A DNA stretch of 64,000 nt from Actinomyces sp. ZJ308. Its GTDB lineage: Bacteria; Actinomycetota; Actinomycetes; Actinomycetales; Actinomycetaceae. Each line of letters starts with the position of its first letter. The stretch's first letter is position 1. The notes beneath the pieces are model-generated. The model was not told the DNA's origin, ran no database searches, and saw nothing but the letters and a program-made list of their open reading frames with translations. Location of the stretch: positions 1 to 64,000 of the forward strand of contig NZ_JAAIJY010000003.1 of the NCBI RefSeq assembly GCF_011752065.1, in the 5' to 3' direction. This document shows, piece after piece, positions 55,874 through 64,000 of this stretch. The position numbers were made by a program, and so were the translations under genes.

Positions 55874-56608
55874 ATGTCGCGCATGCCCACAGATGCCGAG
55901 ATCGATGAGATGAGTGAGGCCGAGCTCGAGGCCTACCTGGGGTCCGCCCCCGGGCAGGAGCTCGACCGGCGCACCCGCCGCGACACGGACGAGGGATCTG
56001 CCGAACGGCCGGCCTGGCTGCGCCGTTCCGGGGCCGAGCGGGGCTTCGGCTGGCTGCTCCTCGTGTGCGCCCTCGTCGGGATCGTTGCCTGCTGGGAGCT
56101 CATCAGTGCCCAGCTCAACCTGCTGCGCAACCCGGACGCGGAGCTGATCTGCGACGTCAACCCCCTGGTGTCCTGCGGCGACTCGCTCAACGTGTGGCAG
56201 GGCAACCTCCTGGGGGTGCCGAACTCGTTCATCGGGGCCATCGCCTTCGGCGCCCTGGCGGCGATCGGCGCGGTCCTGCTCAGTGGCGCGCGCCTGCCGC
56301 GCTGGATGTGGTGGGGGCTGAGTGCCGGCTGCCTGGGCGGGATCGTCTTCGTCATCTGGTTCCTGTCCGTCTCCATCATGACCTTCGGCAAGCTCTGCCC
56401 CTTCTGCATGGTCATCTGGTCCGTCACCATCCCGGCGGCCGCCCATTCCTGGGCCTGGGCCGCGGCCGGCGGGCACCTGGGGCTGCGTGACAACCTGGCG
56501 CTGGACGTCCTCAAGGCCCGCTGGTGGATCATGGCGGCCATGTACCTGGCAGTGGTCCTCACCATCGTCATCGCCTTCGGGAGTCAGCTGGCGAGGTTGT
56601 TCGGGTGA
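55874..56608 (+). CDS. Vitamin K epoxide reductase family protein (VKOR), disulfide-forming
   Basis: 244 residues, four to five spans. Re-oxidises the extracytoplasmic thiol oxidase and passes electrons to menaquinone. Loop cysteines: CDVNPLVSCGDS; active-site CPFC at the end of TM4. In Actinomyces oris a VKOR re-oxidises MdbA, which folds pilins and other secreted proteins; this is the probable role here. Start is ATG 55874 after GAGGAGACTG. Four-base overlap (GTGA) with the repressor gene downstream, so they are coexpressed. Confidence 0.93.
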   Translation: MSRMPTDAEIDEMSEAELEAYLGSAPGQELDRRTRRDTDEGSAERPAWLRRSGAERGFGWLLLVCALVGIVACWELISAQLNLLRNPDAELICDVNPLVSCGDSLNVWQGNLLGVPNSFIGAIAFGALAAIGAVLLSGARLPRWMWWGLSAGCLGGIVFVIWFLSVSIMTFGKLCPFCMVIWSVTIPAAAHSWAWAAAGGHLGLRDNLALDVLKARWWIMAAMYLAVVLTIVIAFGSQLARLFG

Positions 56609-57372
56609 CGCCGCCCGTGGGTCGGCCGGCCTCGACCAGGCTCGGCTGGAGGCAGCCCTCGGTGGTGGGGGACTCCACCGTCACCCAGGACTACCTCAAG
56701 GTCGTGTGGGCGGCTTGTGAGTGGGGCGGCGCGGGTGCCTCCATCACCGGCCTGGCCAAGCGCATGGAGGTGGCGCCCTCGACCGCCTCGGAGAACGTGG
56801 CCCGCCTGGTGGAGGAGGGGCTGCTCGTCCACGAGCCCTACAAGGCCGTCACCCTCTCCGAGGAGGGGCGGCGTCGGGCCATGGGCATGATTCGCCGTCA
56901 CCGCATCCTGGAGACCTACCTGGTCACCCAGCTCGGCTTCGGCTGGGACGAGGTCCATGCCGAGGCCGAGGAGCTCGAGCACGCCGTCTCCGAGCGGCTG
57001 CTGGAGCGGCTCGATGCGGTCCTGGGACACCCCACCCGTGACCCGCACGGGGACCCGATCCCCACAGCGGACGGCCGGCTCATCATTCCTGACCTGGTGC
57101 GCCTGGAGACCCGTCCGGTGGGCGCCGACGGCGTTGTCGGGCGAATCCAGGACGACACCGAGACGCTGCGTCGCCTCAGACGGGCCGGCATCGGGCTGGA
57201 CAGCCGGGTACGCATCCGCGACCGGGGAACCGTGGCCCCGGCCGTGGAGGGCGGCAAGCGACGGCGAGCCACCGTCATCGCCCTGCTGGAGCCGGAGGCC
57301 TCACGCGGTGCACTGCCCGAGGTGGCCCCTGAGGCCATCATCCCCGACGGCTCCCTGTGGCTGCTGGCCTGA
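56605..57372 (+). CDS. DtxR/MntR-family metal-dependent repressor
   Basis: About 255 residues from GTG 56605. N-terminal winged helix: STVTQDYLKVVWAACEW, ITGLAKRMEVAPSTASENVA, RLVEEGLLVHEPYKAVTLSE. Dimerisation/metal helix: RHRILETYLVTQ (H79-equivalent) and EVHAEAEELEHAVSERLLER. Where iron-sensing DtxR has the metal cysteine 102 in EACRWEH, this protein has glutamate in EAEELEH, as in manganese-sensing MntR. C-terminal FeoA/SH3-like domain present (DDTETLRRLRRAGIGLDSRV). A manganese (or mixed) sensor is predicted. Overlaps the VKOR stop. Confidence 0.92.
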   Translation: MTPPVGRPASTRLGWRQPSVVGDSTVTQDYLKVVWAACEWGGAGASITGLAKRMEVAPSTASENVARLVEEGLLVHEPYKAVTLSEEGRRRAMGMIRRHRILETYLVTQLGFGWDEVHAEAEELEHAVSERLLERLDAVLGHPTRDPHGDPIPTADGRLIIPDLVRLETRPVGADGVVGRIQDDTETLRRLRRAGIGLDSRVRIRDRGTVAPAVEGGKRRRATVIALLEPEASRGALPEVAPEAIIPDGSLWLLA

Positions 57373-57423
57373 CAGGCACCGGGACCTGCACGGATCCGTG
57401 TGAGGCTGGGGGACAATAGGGCC

Positions 57424-57870
57424 ATGAGCACGATTTTCACCAAGATCATCAATGGCGAGATCCCCGGCCGCTTCGTGTGGGCTGACGAGGTCTGCGTCGC
57501 CTTCGCCACCATCGAGCCGCACACCGACGGGCACGTCCTGGTGGTTCCGCGCGTCGAGGTCGACTCCTACATTGACGCGCCCGACGACGTGGTGGCGCAC
57601 CTGTCCGTGGTCGCCAAGCGCATCGGGGCCGCGCAGGTGCGCGTCTTCGATGCGCCTCGGGCCGGGCTCGTCGTGGCGGGCTACGGGGTCGACCACCTGC
57701 ACCTTCATGTGCTGCCGATCCGCTCCGAGGAGGACCTGTACTTCACCTCTGCCCGCCACCCCGAGGGCCCAGAGCTCGACGCCGCTATGGAGCGTCTGCG
57801 AGCAGGCCTCGTCGAGGATGGCTGGGGCGAGTTCGTCCCAGCGAGGATGGACAGCGCCGCGCTCGGCTGA
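57424..57870 (+). CDS. HIT-family nucleotide-binding hydrolase
   Basis: 148 residues. Histidine triad HLHLH in GVDHLHLHVLP near residue 95, preceded by FTKIINGEIPGRFVWADEV and HTDGHVLVVPRVEV. Hydrolyses or transfers nucleotidyl groups (Ap4A, AMP-lysine and similar). ATG 57424 gives the usual length. Independent small gene between repressor and leuS. Confidence 0.92.
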   Translation: MSTIFTKIINGEIPGRFVWADEVCVAFATIEPHTDGHVLVVPRVEVDSYIDAPDDVVAHLSVVAKRIGAAQVRVFDAPRAGLVVAGYGVDHLHLHVLPIRSEEDLYFTSARHPEGPELDAAMERLRAGLVEDGWGEFVPARMDSAALG

Positions 57871-57982
57871 CGTGACCGGTCTCGCCCGCCCGCGGGACGG
57901 TCGCCGTCGGGCCGTGCTCCCGCCGAGCGATAGGCTGTGCCCCAGCACCAGGAAGCACGAGTAGGAAAAGAGCGCTGCCGCG

Positions 57983-60952
57983 ATGTCAGAGAGAACCGCA
58001 CCGGGCGAGTCCGACACCCCCTACCGCTACACGGCGGCCCTGGCGGACTCCATCGAGACCGCATGGCAGGACCGCTGGGAGGCCGAGGGCACCTTCAACG
58101 CCGACAACCCCGTCGGCGCCCTGGCCGGCCCCGGGGCGGACAAGGAGAAGTACTTCCTGCTGGACATGTTCCCCTACCCCTCCGGCAAGGGCCTGCACGT
58201 GGGCCACCCGCTGGGGTACATCGCCACCGACGTCGTCGCCCGCTTCACCCGCATGACCGGCAAGAACGTCCTGTACACGATGGGCTACGACGCCTTCGGC
58301 CTGCCCGCCGAGCAGTACGCCGTCACCACCGGCCAGCACCCGCGCATCTCCACCGAGGCCAATATCGCCAACATGCGCCGTCAGCTGCGCCGCCTGGGTC
58401 TGTCCCACGACCCGCGCCGCTCCCTGGCCACCATCGACGTTGACTACGTGCGCTGGACCCAGTGGATCTTCCTGCAGGTCTTCAACTCCTGGTTCGATCC
58501 CGAGGCCCCGCGCCGCGACGGCCGCGGCAAGGGCGCGGCCCGGCCGGTCTCCGAGCTGCGCGAGAAGCTGGCCTCCGGGCAGGTCGCCGTTCCCGGCGGC
58601 CGCGACTGGGACAGCCTGAGCGCCTCCGAGCAGGCCGAGGTCATCGACTCCTTCCGCCTGGCCTACGTCTCCAACGCGCCCGTCAACTGGTGCCCCGGAC
58701 TGGGCACGGTGCTGGCCAACGAGGAGGTCACCGCCGAGGGTCGCTCCGAGCGCGGCAACTACCCCGTCTTCAAGCGCAACCTGCGCCAGTGGATGATGCG
58801 CATCACCGCCTACGGGGACCGCCTCGCCGAGGACCTGGACACCGTGGACTGGCCCGAGAAGGTCAAGCTCATGCAGCGCAACTGGATCGGCCGCTCCGAG
58901 GGCTCCGAGGTGACTTTCGCCGTGCCCGGGGCCGACCAGGACGCGGCGCTGAGCGTCTACACCACCCGCCCCGACACGCTCTTCGGCGCCACCTTCATGG
59001 TCGTGGCCCCCGAGCACCCCATTCTGGGTGGCATTGACGCCTCCGGCTCGGTGCGCACCGAGGCCCAGATCGCCGCCGACGCCGCGGCCCTGACCGTCCC
59101 GGCCGCCTGGCCCGAGGGCACCAAGGAGGCCTGGACCGGCGGCTACGCGACCCCCGCAGAGGCCGTAGCCGCCTACCGCGCGCAGGCGGCGGCGACGTCG
59201 GACGCCGACCGCACCGACGAGGGCCGGGTCAAGACCGGTGTCTTCACCGGGTTCTTCGGCATCAACCCCGTCAACGGCGTGCAGGTGCCGATCTTCGTGG
59301 CCGACTACGTCCTCATGGGCTACGGGACCGGCGCCGTCATGGCCGTGCCCGCCCACGATGAGCGCGACTACGCCTTCGCCACCAAGTACGACGTCGACAT
59401 GATCCAGACCATCGGCCCGGCCGATGACCCCCACGGCGTCGACCTGTCCACCCAGGCCTACACCGGCGACGGCGTCGTCGTGAACTCCGCCCTGGGTGAC
59501 CTGGACATCAACGGCATGAGCAAGGACGAGGCCAAGGCCACCATGATCGCCTGGCTGGAGGCCAAGGGCTCCGGCCGCGGCGCGGTCACCTACCGCCTGC
59601 GCGACTGGCTCTTCTCCCGCCAGCGCTACTGGGGCGAGCCCTTCCCGATCGTGTGGGACGAGGACGGCGGCGTCCACGCCCTGCCCGAGTCGATGCTGCC
59701 GGTCGAGCTGCCCGAGGTCACCGACTACTCGCCGCGCTCCTACGACCCCGACGACGCCGATTCCTCCCCGGAGCCGCCGCTGGGCAAGGCCACCGAGTGG
59801 GTCGAGGTCGAGCTCGACCTGGGCGATGGCCCCAGGACCTACTACCGCGAGACCAACACGATGCCGCAGTGGGCCGGTTCGTGCTGGTACGAGATGCGCT
59901 ACATCGACCCCACCGACGAGACCGCGCTCGTCGACCCGGCCAACGAGGCCTACTGGATGGGGCCGCGGCCCGAGGCCGGCAACACCTCCGGCGGCACCGA
60001 CCTGTACGTCGGCGGCGTCGAGCACGCCGTCCTGCACCTGCTCTACTCCCGCTTCTGGCACAAGGTCCTGTTCGACCTCGGTTACGTCTCCTCCTCCGAG
60101 CCCTACCACCGCCTGTTCAACCAGGGCTACGTCCAGGCCTACGCCTACACCGACTCCCGCGGCCAGTACGTGCCCGCCGACGAGGTCGAGGAGGTCACCG
60201 CCGAGGACGGCACCACCACCTACCTGTGGCAGGGCGAGGCGGTCAACCGCGAGTACGGCAAGATGGGCAAGTCCCTGAAGAACATCGTCACCCCCGACGA
60301 CATGTACTCCGCTTACGGCGCCGACACCTTCCGCGTCTACGAGATGAGCATGGGGCCGCTCGACGCCGACCGCCCGTGGGACACCCGTGCCGTGGCCGGC
60401 AGCCAGCGCTTCCTGCAGCGCCTGTGGCGCAACGTCGTCGACGAGACCACCGGTGAGCTGACCGTCGTTGATGATCCTGCCGACGAGGAGACCCGCCGGC
60501 TGGTGGCCAAGACGATCGTGGGCGTGCGCGAGGACTACGAGGGCATGCGCCTGAACACGGCCATCGCCAAGCTCATCGTCCTCAACAACCACCTCACCGG
60601 GCTCAGCGCGGTCCCGCGCGAGGCCGTCGAGGCCCTCGTCCTCATGACGGCGCCCGTGGCCCCGCACATCGCCGAGGAGATCTGGAAGCGCCTGGGCCAC
60701 GAGCACTCGCTGGCCCACGAGGACTTCCCGGTCGTGACCGACGAGTCCCTGCTGGCCGCGGACAAGGTCACCTGCGTCGTCCAGGTCAAGGGCAAGGTCC
60801 GTGACCGCCTCGAGGTCGACCCCGACATCTCCGAGGCCGAGCTGGAGAAGCTGGCACTGGCCGCCCCCGGCGTCAGCCGCACCCTGGACGGGCGCGGCGT
60901 GCGCAAGGTGATCGTCCGGGCGCCCAAGCTGGTGAGCATCGTCCCCGAGTGA
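57983..60952 (+). CDS. leuS: Leucyl-tRNA synthetase
   Basis: Charges tRNA-Leu. 989 residues: class I HIGH motif in [15 protein letters not shown] near 60-75, editing (CP1) domain ([15 protein letters not shown] about 330-345, and [19 protein letters not shown]), KMSKS in the GKMGKSLKN form at about 760, anticodon-binding domain and C-terminal [14 protein letters not shown]. Longer than E. coli LeuRS (860) by insertions, e.g. [14 protein letters not shown] around 175. The last 13 codons and 26 bp after the stop are repeated 720 bp downstream. Confidence 0.97.
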   Translation: MSERTAPGESDTPYRYTAALADSIETAWQDRWEAEGTFNADNPVGALAGPGADKEKYFLLDMFPYPSGKGLHVGHPLGYIATDVVARFTRMTGKNVLYTMGYDAFGLPAEQYAVTTGQHPRISTEANIANMRRQLRRLGLSHDPRRSLATIDVDYVRWTQWIFLQVFNSWFDPEAPRRDGRGKGAARPVSELREKLASGQVAVPGGRDWDSLSASEQAEVIDSFRLAYVSNAPVNWCPGLGTVLANEEVTAEGRSERGNYPVFKRNLRQWMMRITAYGDRLAEDLDTVDWPEKVKLMQRNWIGRSEGSEVTFAVPGADQDAALSVYTTRPDTLFGATFMVVAPEHPILGGIDASGSVRTEAQIAADAAALTVPAAWPEGTKEAWTGGYATPAEAVAAYRAQAAATSDADRTDEGRVKTGVFTGFFGINPVNGVQVPIFVADYVLMGYGTGAVMAVPAHDERDYAFATKYDVDMIQTIGPADDPHGVDLSTQAYTGDGVVVNSALGDLDINGMSKDEAKATMIAWLEAKGSGRGAVTYRLRDWLFSRQRYWGEPFPIVWDEDGGVHALPESMLPVELPEVTDYSPRSYDPDDADSSPEPPLGKATEWVEVELDLGDGPRTYYRETNTMPQWAGSCWYEMRYIDPTDETALVDPANEAYWMGPRPEAGNTSGGTDLYVGGVEHAVLHLLYSRFWHKVLFDLGYVSSSEPYHRLFNQGYVQAYAYTDSRGQYVPADEVEEVTAEDGTTTYLWQGEAVNREYGKMGKSLKNIVTPDDMYSAYGADTFRVYEMSMGPLDADRPWDTRAVAGSQRFLQRLWRNVVDETTGELTVVDDPADEETRRLVAKTIVGVREDYEGMRLNTAIAKLIVLNNHLTGLSAVPREAVEALVLMTAPVAPHIAEEIWKRLGHEHSLAHEDFPVVTDESLLAADKVTCVVQVKGKVRDRLEVDPDISEAELEKLALAAPGVSRTLDGRGVRKVIVRAPKLVSIVPE

Positions 60953-60978
60953 CCGGGGAAGGCGCTCCGACGGCGTCG
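60912..60978 (+). repeat. leuS 3'-end direct repeat, copy A
   Basis: 67 bp covering the end of leuS from codon 976 through its stop and 26 bp of flank. Identical to 61632-61698 except at 60922 (G/C). The spacing is exactly 720 bp. The flanks after both copies remain recognisably alike for about 75 bp more. Confidence 0.95.
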
Positions 60979-61016
60979 TCCGCAGCGCGTTGGAACGTCG
61001 GAGCATCACACAGGGG

Positions 61017-61043
61017 CTGTACCGGCCGAGAAGGCGGGTACAG
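61017..61043. other. Hairpin downstream of leuS, counterpart of 61730-61776
   Basis: CTGTACC-N13-GGTACAG, perfect 7-bp arms. Its partner after repeat copy B has a similar position and loop but different stem bases, and both are followed by CCTCGTGCTG or CCCTCGTGCTG. Could be the leuS terminator or a recombination structure. Confidence 0.5.
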
Positions 61044-61065
61044 TCCCTCGTGCTGAGTCATTTGG

Positions 61066-61094
61066 TTGGCGGACAGGTGAACAGCAAGTAACCT
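61066..61094 (+). promoter_or_regulatory. Leaderless promoter with -10 palindrome for TA module 1
   Basis: TTGGCG (61066-61071), 17-bp spacer, TAACCT (61089-61094), with the GTG start only 6 bp after the -10 box, so the transcript should begin at the start codon. GCAAG-TAAC-CTTGC (61084-61097) straddles the -10 box and is the likely autoregulatory operator. Confidence 0.65.
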
Positions 61095-61100
61095 TGCGAC

Positions 61101-61334
61101 GTGGAGCAGGACCCCATCATCCTCGACAGTGCATATCGGCACGGTGTGTCGGATGAGGCTATGCTCCACGCACTGCGCTTCCCCGTTCGTCACTTTGTGC
61201 AGGACGATTCGATGACGATGTTCATAGGTGCTGACGAGACCGGCATTCTCGTTGAGGTAGGCGTCATCGAGTGGCAAGGTGTCATTGCTATCGCACACGC
61301 CATGCGCCCGGCCCGATCCAAGTATCTGAGGTGA
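61101..61334 (+). CDS. BrnT-like putative toxin, module 1
   Basis: 77 residues. Pattern of the BrnT/RelE-like fold: SAYRHGVSDEAMLHALRF at the N-terminus (BrnT proteins have KHGVSFEEA), MTMFIGADETGILVEVGVIE in the strands, and IAIAHAMRPARSKYL at the end (RIISARxA). Such toxins cleave RNA; activity here is predicted only. GTG start without a ribosome site fits a leaderless mRNA. Followed after 6 bp by the HTH partner. Diverged homologue of the protein encoded at 62061-62297. Confidence 0.65.
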   Translation: MEQDPIILDSAYRHGVSDEAMLHALRFPVRHFVQDDSMTMFIGADETGILVEVGVIEWQGVIAIAHAMRPARSKYLR

Positions 61335-61340
61335 ATCACG

Positions 61341-61616
61341 ATGACTCGACGCTCCATCGCAGACATCACGGCTCGTGCAGATGAGTTTGCTGATGCTTTC
61401 GAGAACTACGATCCGAAGCCCGGCGACCAGGATGCCCCGCTGCCACCGATCATGGCTGTCAAGCTTGCGGCGTGGCGCCGTGACACGGCTGAGCGTGAGC
61501 TTGCTGAAGCGGTGCATGCGGCCCGTGAGCAGCAGCTGTCCTGGCGTGAGGTCGGTGAGGCGATCGGAACTAGTGGAGAGGCTGCTCGTCAGAGGTACAG
61601 TGCCGTCGCGCAGTAG
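61341..61616 (+). CDS. Putative antitoxin with C-terminal HTH, module 1
   Basis: 91 residues. Acidic, helical N-terminal half (DITARADEFADAFENYDP) and C-terminal helix-turn-helix LSWREVGEAIGTSGEAARQR. In BrnTA-type modules the toxin gene comes first and the antitoxin represses the operon; both features match here. ATG 61341 has GAGGTGA upstream. Related to the protein at 61804-62061 in size and HTH but with low identity. Confidence 0.65.
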   Translation: MTRRSIADITARADEFADAFENYDPKPGDQDAPLPPIMAVKLAAWRRDTAERELAEAVHAAREQQLSWREVGEAIGTSGEAARQRYSAVAQ

Positions 61617-61631
61617 CCTTTGCCGTTTCCT

Positions 61632-61698
61632 TCGTCCGGGCCCCCAAGCTGGTGAGCATCGTCCCCGAGTGACCGGGGAAGGCGCTCCGACGGCGTCG
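61632..61698 (+). repeat. leuS 3'-end direct repeat, copy B
   Basis: Second copy of the leuS end, 15 bp after the module 1 antitoxin stop. It carries the [12 protein letters not shown] codons and stop but no gene leads into it. It marks the right boundary of a 720-bp cassette. Confidence 0.95.
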
Positions 61699-61729
61699 CT
61701 TGCAGCCGCGCTGGAGTAGCGGAGGAATT

Positions 61730-61776
61730 GCACGAGGGGCTGCACGAACCGAGATGATTGGTGCAACTCCTCGTGC
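61730..61776. other. Two-part hairpin after repeat copy B
   Basis: GCACGAGG/CCTCGTGC (61730-61737, 61769-61776) outer stem and TGCAC/GTGCA (61741-61745, 61761-61765) inner stem around a 15-nt loop. Located between convergent modules; may serve as terminator for module 2. Confidence 0.5.
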
Positions 61777-61803
61777 TGTTGCCTGAAGACGTTTCGATGA
61801 TGT

Positions 61804-62061
61804 TCAGGCCGAGTGCCCGAATCGCTTCTGCGCAGCCTGCCGGGTCACGCCGAGAGCGGCTCCGATCACAGTCCAGGAGTCGCCGGCCTCCCGAGCTCGA
61901 GCGACCGCGGCATGCAGCTCGACCTCGGCATCATGCACCCGCTGACTCGCGGCAATGATCGCCCGGAAGTGCGCGGCGTCCCGAGCGGGCGTGCTGCTTG
62001 GATCGAGAGTCTCAAGGCCGGTCGTGTTGTGAGTGTGCGTCAGCATGGAGGACAACGTCAT
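61804..62061 (-). CDS. Putative antitoxin with C-terminal HTH, module 2
   Basis: 85 residues. Helical middle (HFRAIIAASQRVHDAEVELH) and C-terminal HTH DSWTVIGAALGVTRQAAQKR, clearer than in module 1. ATG 62061 overlaps the toxin stop as TGATG; GTG 62064 is one codon upstream in frame. Probable DNA-binding antitoxin and repressor of its own operon. Confidence 0.68.
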   Translation of the reverse strand: MTLSSMLTHTHNTTGLETLDPSSTPARDAAHFRAIIAASQRVHDAEVELHAAVARAREAGDSWTVIGAALGVTRQAAQKRFGHSA

Positions 62062-62297
62062 CACCTCGGATAGTCGTAGAACTTCGGTCGCAGGCGGTCG
62101 GCATGAATGATCCGGGTTGGCTCTGCGGTAGGAACCGCGACCAGCTCGAGCAAGGTGGCGTCAACTGCTGGCCCGATGACCAGAAGCCGTTCCTCTCCTT
62201 CGTACTCGTACTCGACCAGTTTTAAGGCGTTGGTCCAGGCATGTTCCACATCCGTACGGGAGACCCCGTGCTTCAGTGCCGACCGCCCAACCCTCAT
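62061..62297 (-). CDS. BrnT-like putative toxin, module 2
   Basis: 78 residues. [40 protein letters not shown], and [16 protein letters not shown] follow the BrnT pattern (KHGVS, IG...G.LL..V, RIIxAR). ATG 62297 is 6 bp after the -10 box, again leaderless. Opposite orientation to module 1; the two modules face each other across the second leuS repeat. Confidence 0.68.
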   Translation of the reverse strand: MRVGRSALKHGVSRTDVEHAWTNALKLVEYEYEGEERLLVIGPAVDATLLELVAVPTAEPTRIIHADRLRPKFYDYPR

Positions 62298-62299
62298 GT

Positions 62300-62332
62300 G
62301 TCAACTTTAGGTTGACGAGAGGTGTCGGTCAA
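62300..62332 (-). promoter_or_regulatory. Leaderless promoter and operator of TA module 2
   Basis: Minus-strand TTGACC (plus 62327-62332), 17-bp spacer, TAAAGT (plus 62304-62309), ATG 6 bp further. GTCAAC-TTTAG-GTTGAC (62300-62316), perfect 6-bp arms, overlaps the -10 box in the same place as in module 1. Confidence 0.7.
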
Positions 62333-62363
62333 GGCAACGCACACGCGACATGGCGACAGGGTC

Positions 62364-64000
62364 TCAGCGGCGCCTCAGGGTGCCGAAGATGGAGCGCGTG
62401 ATCTCGCGGGTGATCTGGCGGCCCACCGAGCCGATGGTCTTCTCAACCTCGCGTTTCCGGCGCTCGGCGGCCTTCTCCGTCTCCCGCTGGCGGCGCTGAG
62501 CCTCCTTGACGGCTTCGCGCTCCAGACGCTCGGCCTCCTTCTGGCGCTGGGCCGCCTCGCGGGCGGCCTCCTTCTCCAGGGCCTTCTGGGCGGCGGCCTC
62601 GGCCTTGGCCTGCTCCTTGGCGGCCTGCTCGGCGGCGCGGGCGGTCTCAGCGGCCTCGGCGTCGGCCTGGACCCGCTGGGCCAGCAGCTCGTAGGCGGAC
62701 TCGTTGTCCACCCCCGTGGCGTACTTGGGCTTGAGCGCCGAGGAGGCCAGCACCTGGTTGACGGTACCGTCCTGGGCCGGGCCCATGACGGCGGCGGGCA
62801 CGTTGATGACCACCGGGGCGACCGGGGCCGGGCGGCCCTTCTCGTCCAGGACGCTCACGACGGCCTGGCCGGTCCCGAGCGACGTGAGCACCCGACTGAG
62901 GTCGACGGGGCTGACCGGGAAGGTGGAGACCGCCTTCTTGAGGTTGGCGGCGTCGGCCGGGGTGTGGGCGCGCAGCGCGTGCTGGACGCGGCTGCCCAGC
63001 TGGGCCAGGACCTCGTCGGGCACGTCCGTGGGGGACTGGGTGATGAAGACGATGCCCACGCCCTTGGAGCGGATGAGCCGCACGGTGCGCACCACGGCCT
63101 CCAGGAAGGCCTTCGAGGCGCCGGAGAACAGTAGGTGGGCCTCATCGAAGAAGAACACCATGGTGGGCTTGTCCGGGTCGCCGACCTCCGGCAGGGTCTC
63201 GAAGAGCTCGGCGAGCAGCCACATGAGGAAGGTGGAGAACAGCGTGCCCTGGGACTGGATGTCGGCCAGCTCAAGGGCGGAGATGACGCCCCGCCCGTCG
63301 GGGGACAGGCGCATGAGGTCGCGCACGTCGAGCGCCGGCTCGCCGAAGAAGGCCTCACCGCCGGCGGCCTCCAGCGCCGCGATCTCACGCAGGATGACTC
63401 CGGCCGTGGCGGCCGAGACCCCGCCGATGGTCTTGAGCTCCTCCTTGCCGGCATCGGTGTTCGTCAGGTAGTCGACGACGGCGCGAAGGTCCTTCAGGTC
63501 CAGCAGTGCCAACCCCTGAGCATCGGCCCAGTGGAAGACGAGCTGGAGGGCGGAGGCCTGCGTGTCGTTGAGGCCCAGGACCCGCGAGAGCAGGATCGGC
63601 CCGAACTCGGTGACGGTGGTGCGGATCGGGGTGCCGCTGATGCCGCTGGAGTCTCCCCCTCCGAGGTTGAACAGCTCGATGGGGAAGGACTGGCCCTTCC
63701 AGTCCTGACCGGTGGAGGCGACCCGAGCGGTGATCTTGTCATTGGAGGCGCCGGGCTCGGCCAGTCCGGTCAGGTCGCCCTTGACGTCGGCCAGGAAGAC
63801 CGGGACGCCCGCGCTGGACAGGCCCTCGGCCAGGAGCTGGAGCGTGCGGGTCTTGCCCGTGCCGGTCGCGCCGGCCACCAGCGCGTGCCGGTTGAGCAGC
63901 CCCAGGGGAATGCCGACCGACAGACCCTTGACCGGTGCGGGCTCGCCGTCGGAGAGCGTGTCGAGGTAGGTGCCCACGGGGAGGGTGGGGGAGGAGAAGC
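62364..64000 (-). CDS. HerA-like/DUF853 ATPase (N-terminus outside window)
   Basis: At least 545 residues visible. P-loop GATGTGKTRTLQL, Walker B FFFDEAHLLF, and sensor QSPTDVPDEVLAQLGSRVQH; this is the DUF853/YjgR group of hexameric FtsK-HerA ATPases. Function is unproven; a DNA-pumping or repair role is inferred from HerA. The C-terminal 110 residues are a long charged coiled coil (AEAAAQKALEKEAAREAAQ). A GTG at 63977 is in frame, but codons continue open to base 64000 (FSSPTLPVGTYL), so the true start is beyond the edge. Confidence 0.88.
   Translation of the reverse strand, partial: FSSPTLPVGTYLDTLSDGEPAPVKGLSVGIPLGLLNRHALVAGATGTGKTRTLQLLAEGLSSAGVPVFLADVKGDLTGLAEPGASNDKITARVASTGQDWKGQSFPIELFNLGGGDSSGISGTPIRTTVTEFGPILLSRVLGLNDTQASALQLVFHWADAQGLALLDLKDLRAVVDYLTNTDAGKEELKTIGGVSAATAGVILREIAALEAAGGEAFFGEPALDVRDLMRLSPDGRGVISALELADIQSQGTLFSTFLMWLLAELFETLPEVGDPDKPTMVFFFDEAHLLFSGASKAFLEAVVRTVRLIRSKGVGIVFITQSPTDVPDEVLAQLGSRVQHALRAHTPADAANLKKAVSTFPVSPVDLSRVLTSLGTGQAVVSVLDEKGRPAPVAPVVINVPAAVMGPAQDGTVNQVLASSALKPKYATGVDNESAYELLAQRVQADAEAAETARAAEQAAKEQAKAEAAAQKALEKEAAREAAQRQKEAERLEREAVKEAQRRQRETEKAAERRKREVEKTIGSVGRQITREITRSIFGTLRRR

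Noticed and set aside
57986-61009. 1007-codon open frame on the minus strand opposite leuS
   Set aside because: It is the antisense shadow of leuS in GC-rich DNA: Gly/Val/Asp-rich repetitive translation without motifs, while leuS has all synthetase motifs on the other strand.

Overview
The window is high-GC DNA from an actinobacterium, most likely an oral Actinomyces of the oris/naeslundii/viscosus type. The evidence is the conserved order coaD, sepIVA-like, yceD, rnc, mutM; a DevS-like sensor kinase; a MetP/MetS transporter pair; an actinobacterial-type VKOR; RNase E with long disordered arms; and frequent GTG starts and ATGA or GTGA gene overlaps. The species is inferred; no rRNA is present.

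Layout. 1-1178: right part of an IS3-type element that has cut an L-fucose permease (fucP) gene. 1271-6957: fucosyl-glycan uptake and hydrolysis genes (ABC importer, intracellular GH29 fucosidase, LacI repressor). 7121-10899: housekeeping run coaD, sepIVA-like, yceD, rnc, mutM. 10955-20343: response regulator facing a GAF sensor kinase that ends a cydABDC operon. 20344-29199: rne with a long leader, rplU-rpmA-obgE, proBA. 29358-32037: small acidic membrane protein facing a two-component system. 32133-41333: seven translationally coupled genes (three glycosyltransferases, ABC exporter, two APH-fold kinases, UDP-sugar dehydrogenase), probably making and exporting an undescribed glycoconjugate. 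41446-43643: DeoR regulator and a degenerate ROK protein. 43827-47287: nadD, a disordered membrane protein, rsfS, phosphatase. 47381-47566: two identical tRNA-Ala genes. 47654-57870: MarC, a putative iron-regulated protein, a double DUF1540 protein, deoD, metPS behind a structured leader, a HAD phosphatase, a membrane metallophosphoesterase, VKOR, an MntR-like repressor and a HIT protein. 57983-60952: leuS. 60912-62332: duplicated leuS 3' end bracketing a BrnT-like toxin-antitoxin module, with a second diverged module facing it. 62364 to the edge: a HerA-like ATPase.

The least conventional parts are the leuS-end cassette with its leaderless, palindrome-controlled modules, the seven-gene glycoconjugate operon, and the multi-hairpin RNA leader before metPS. 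All functions are inferred from sequence motifs and gene context; no database search was possible.
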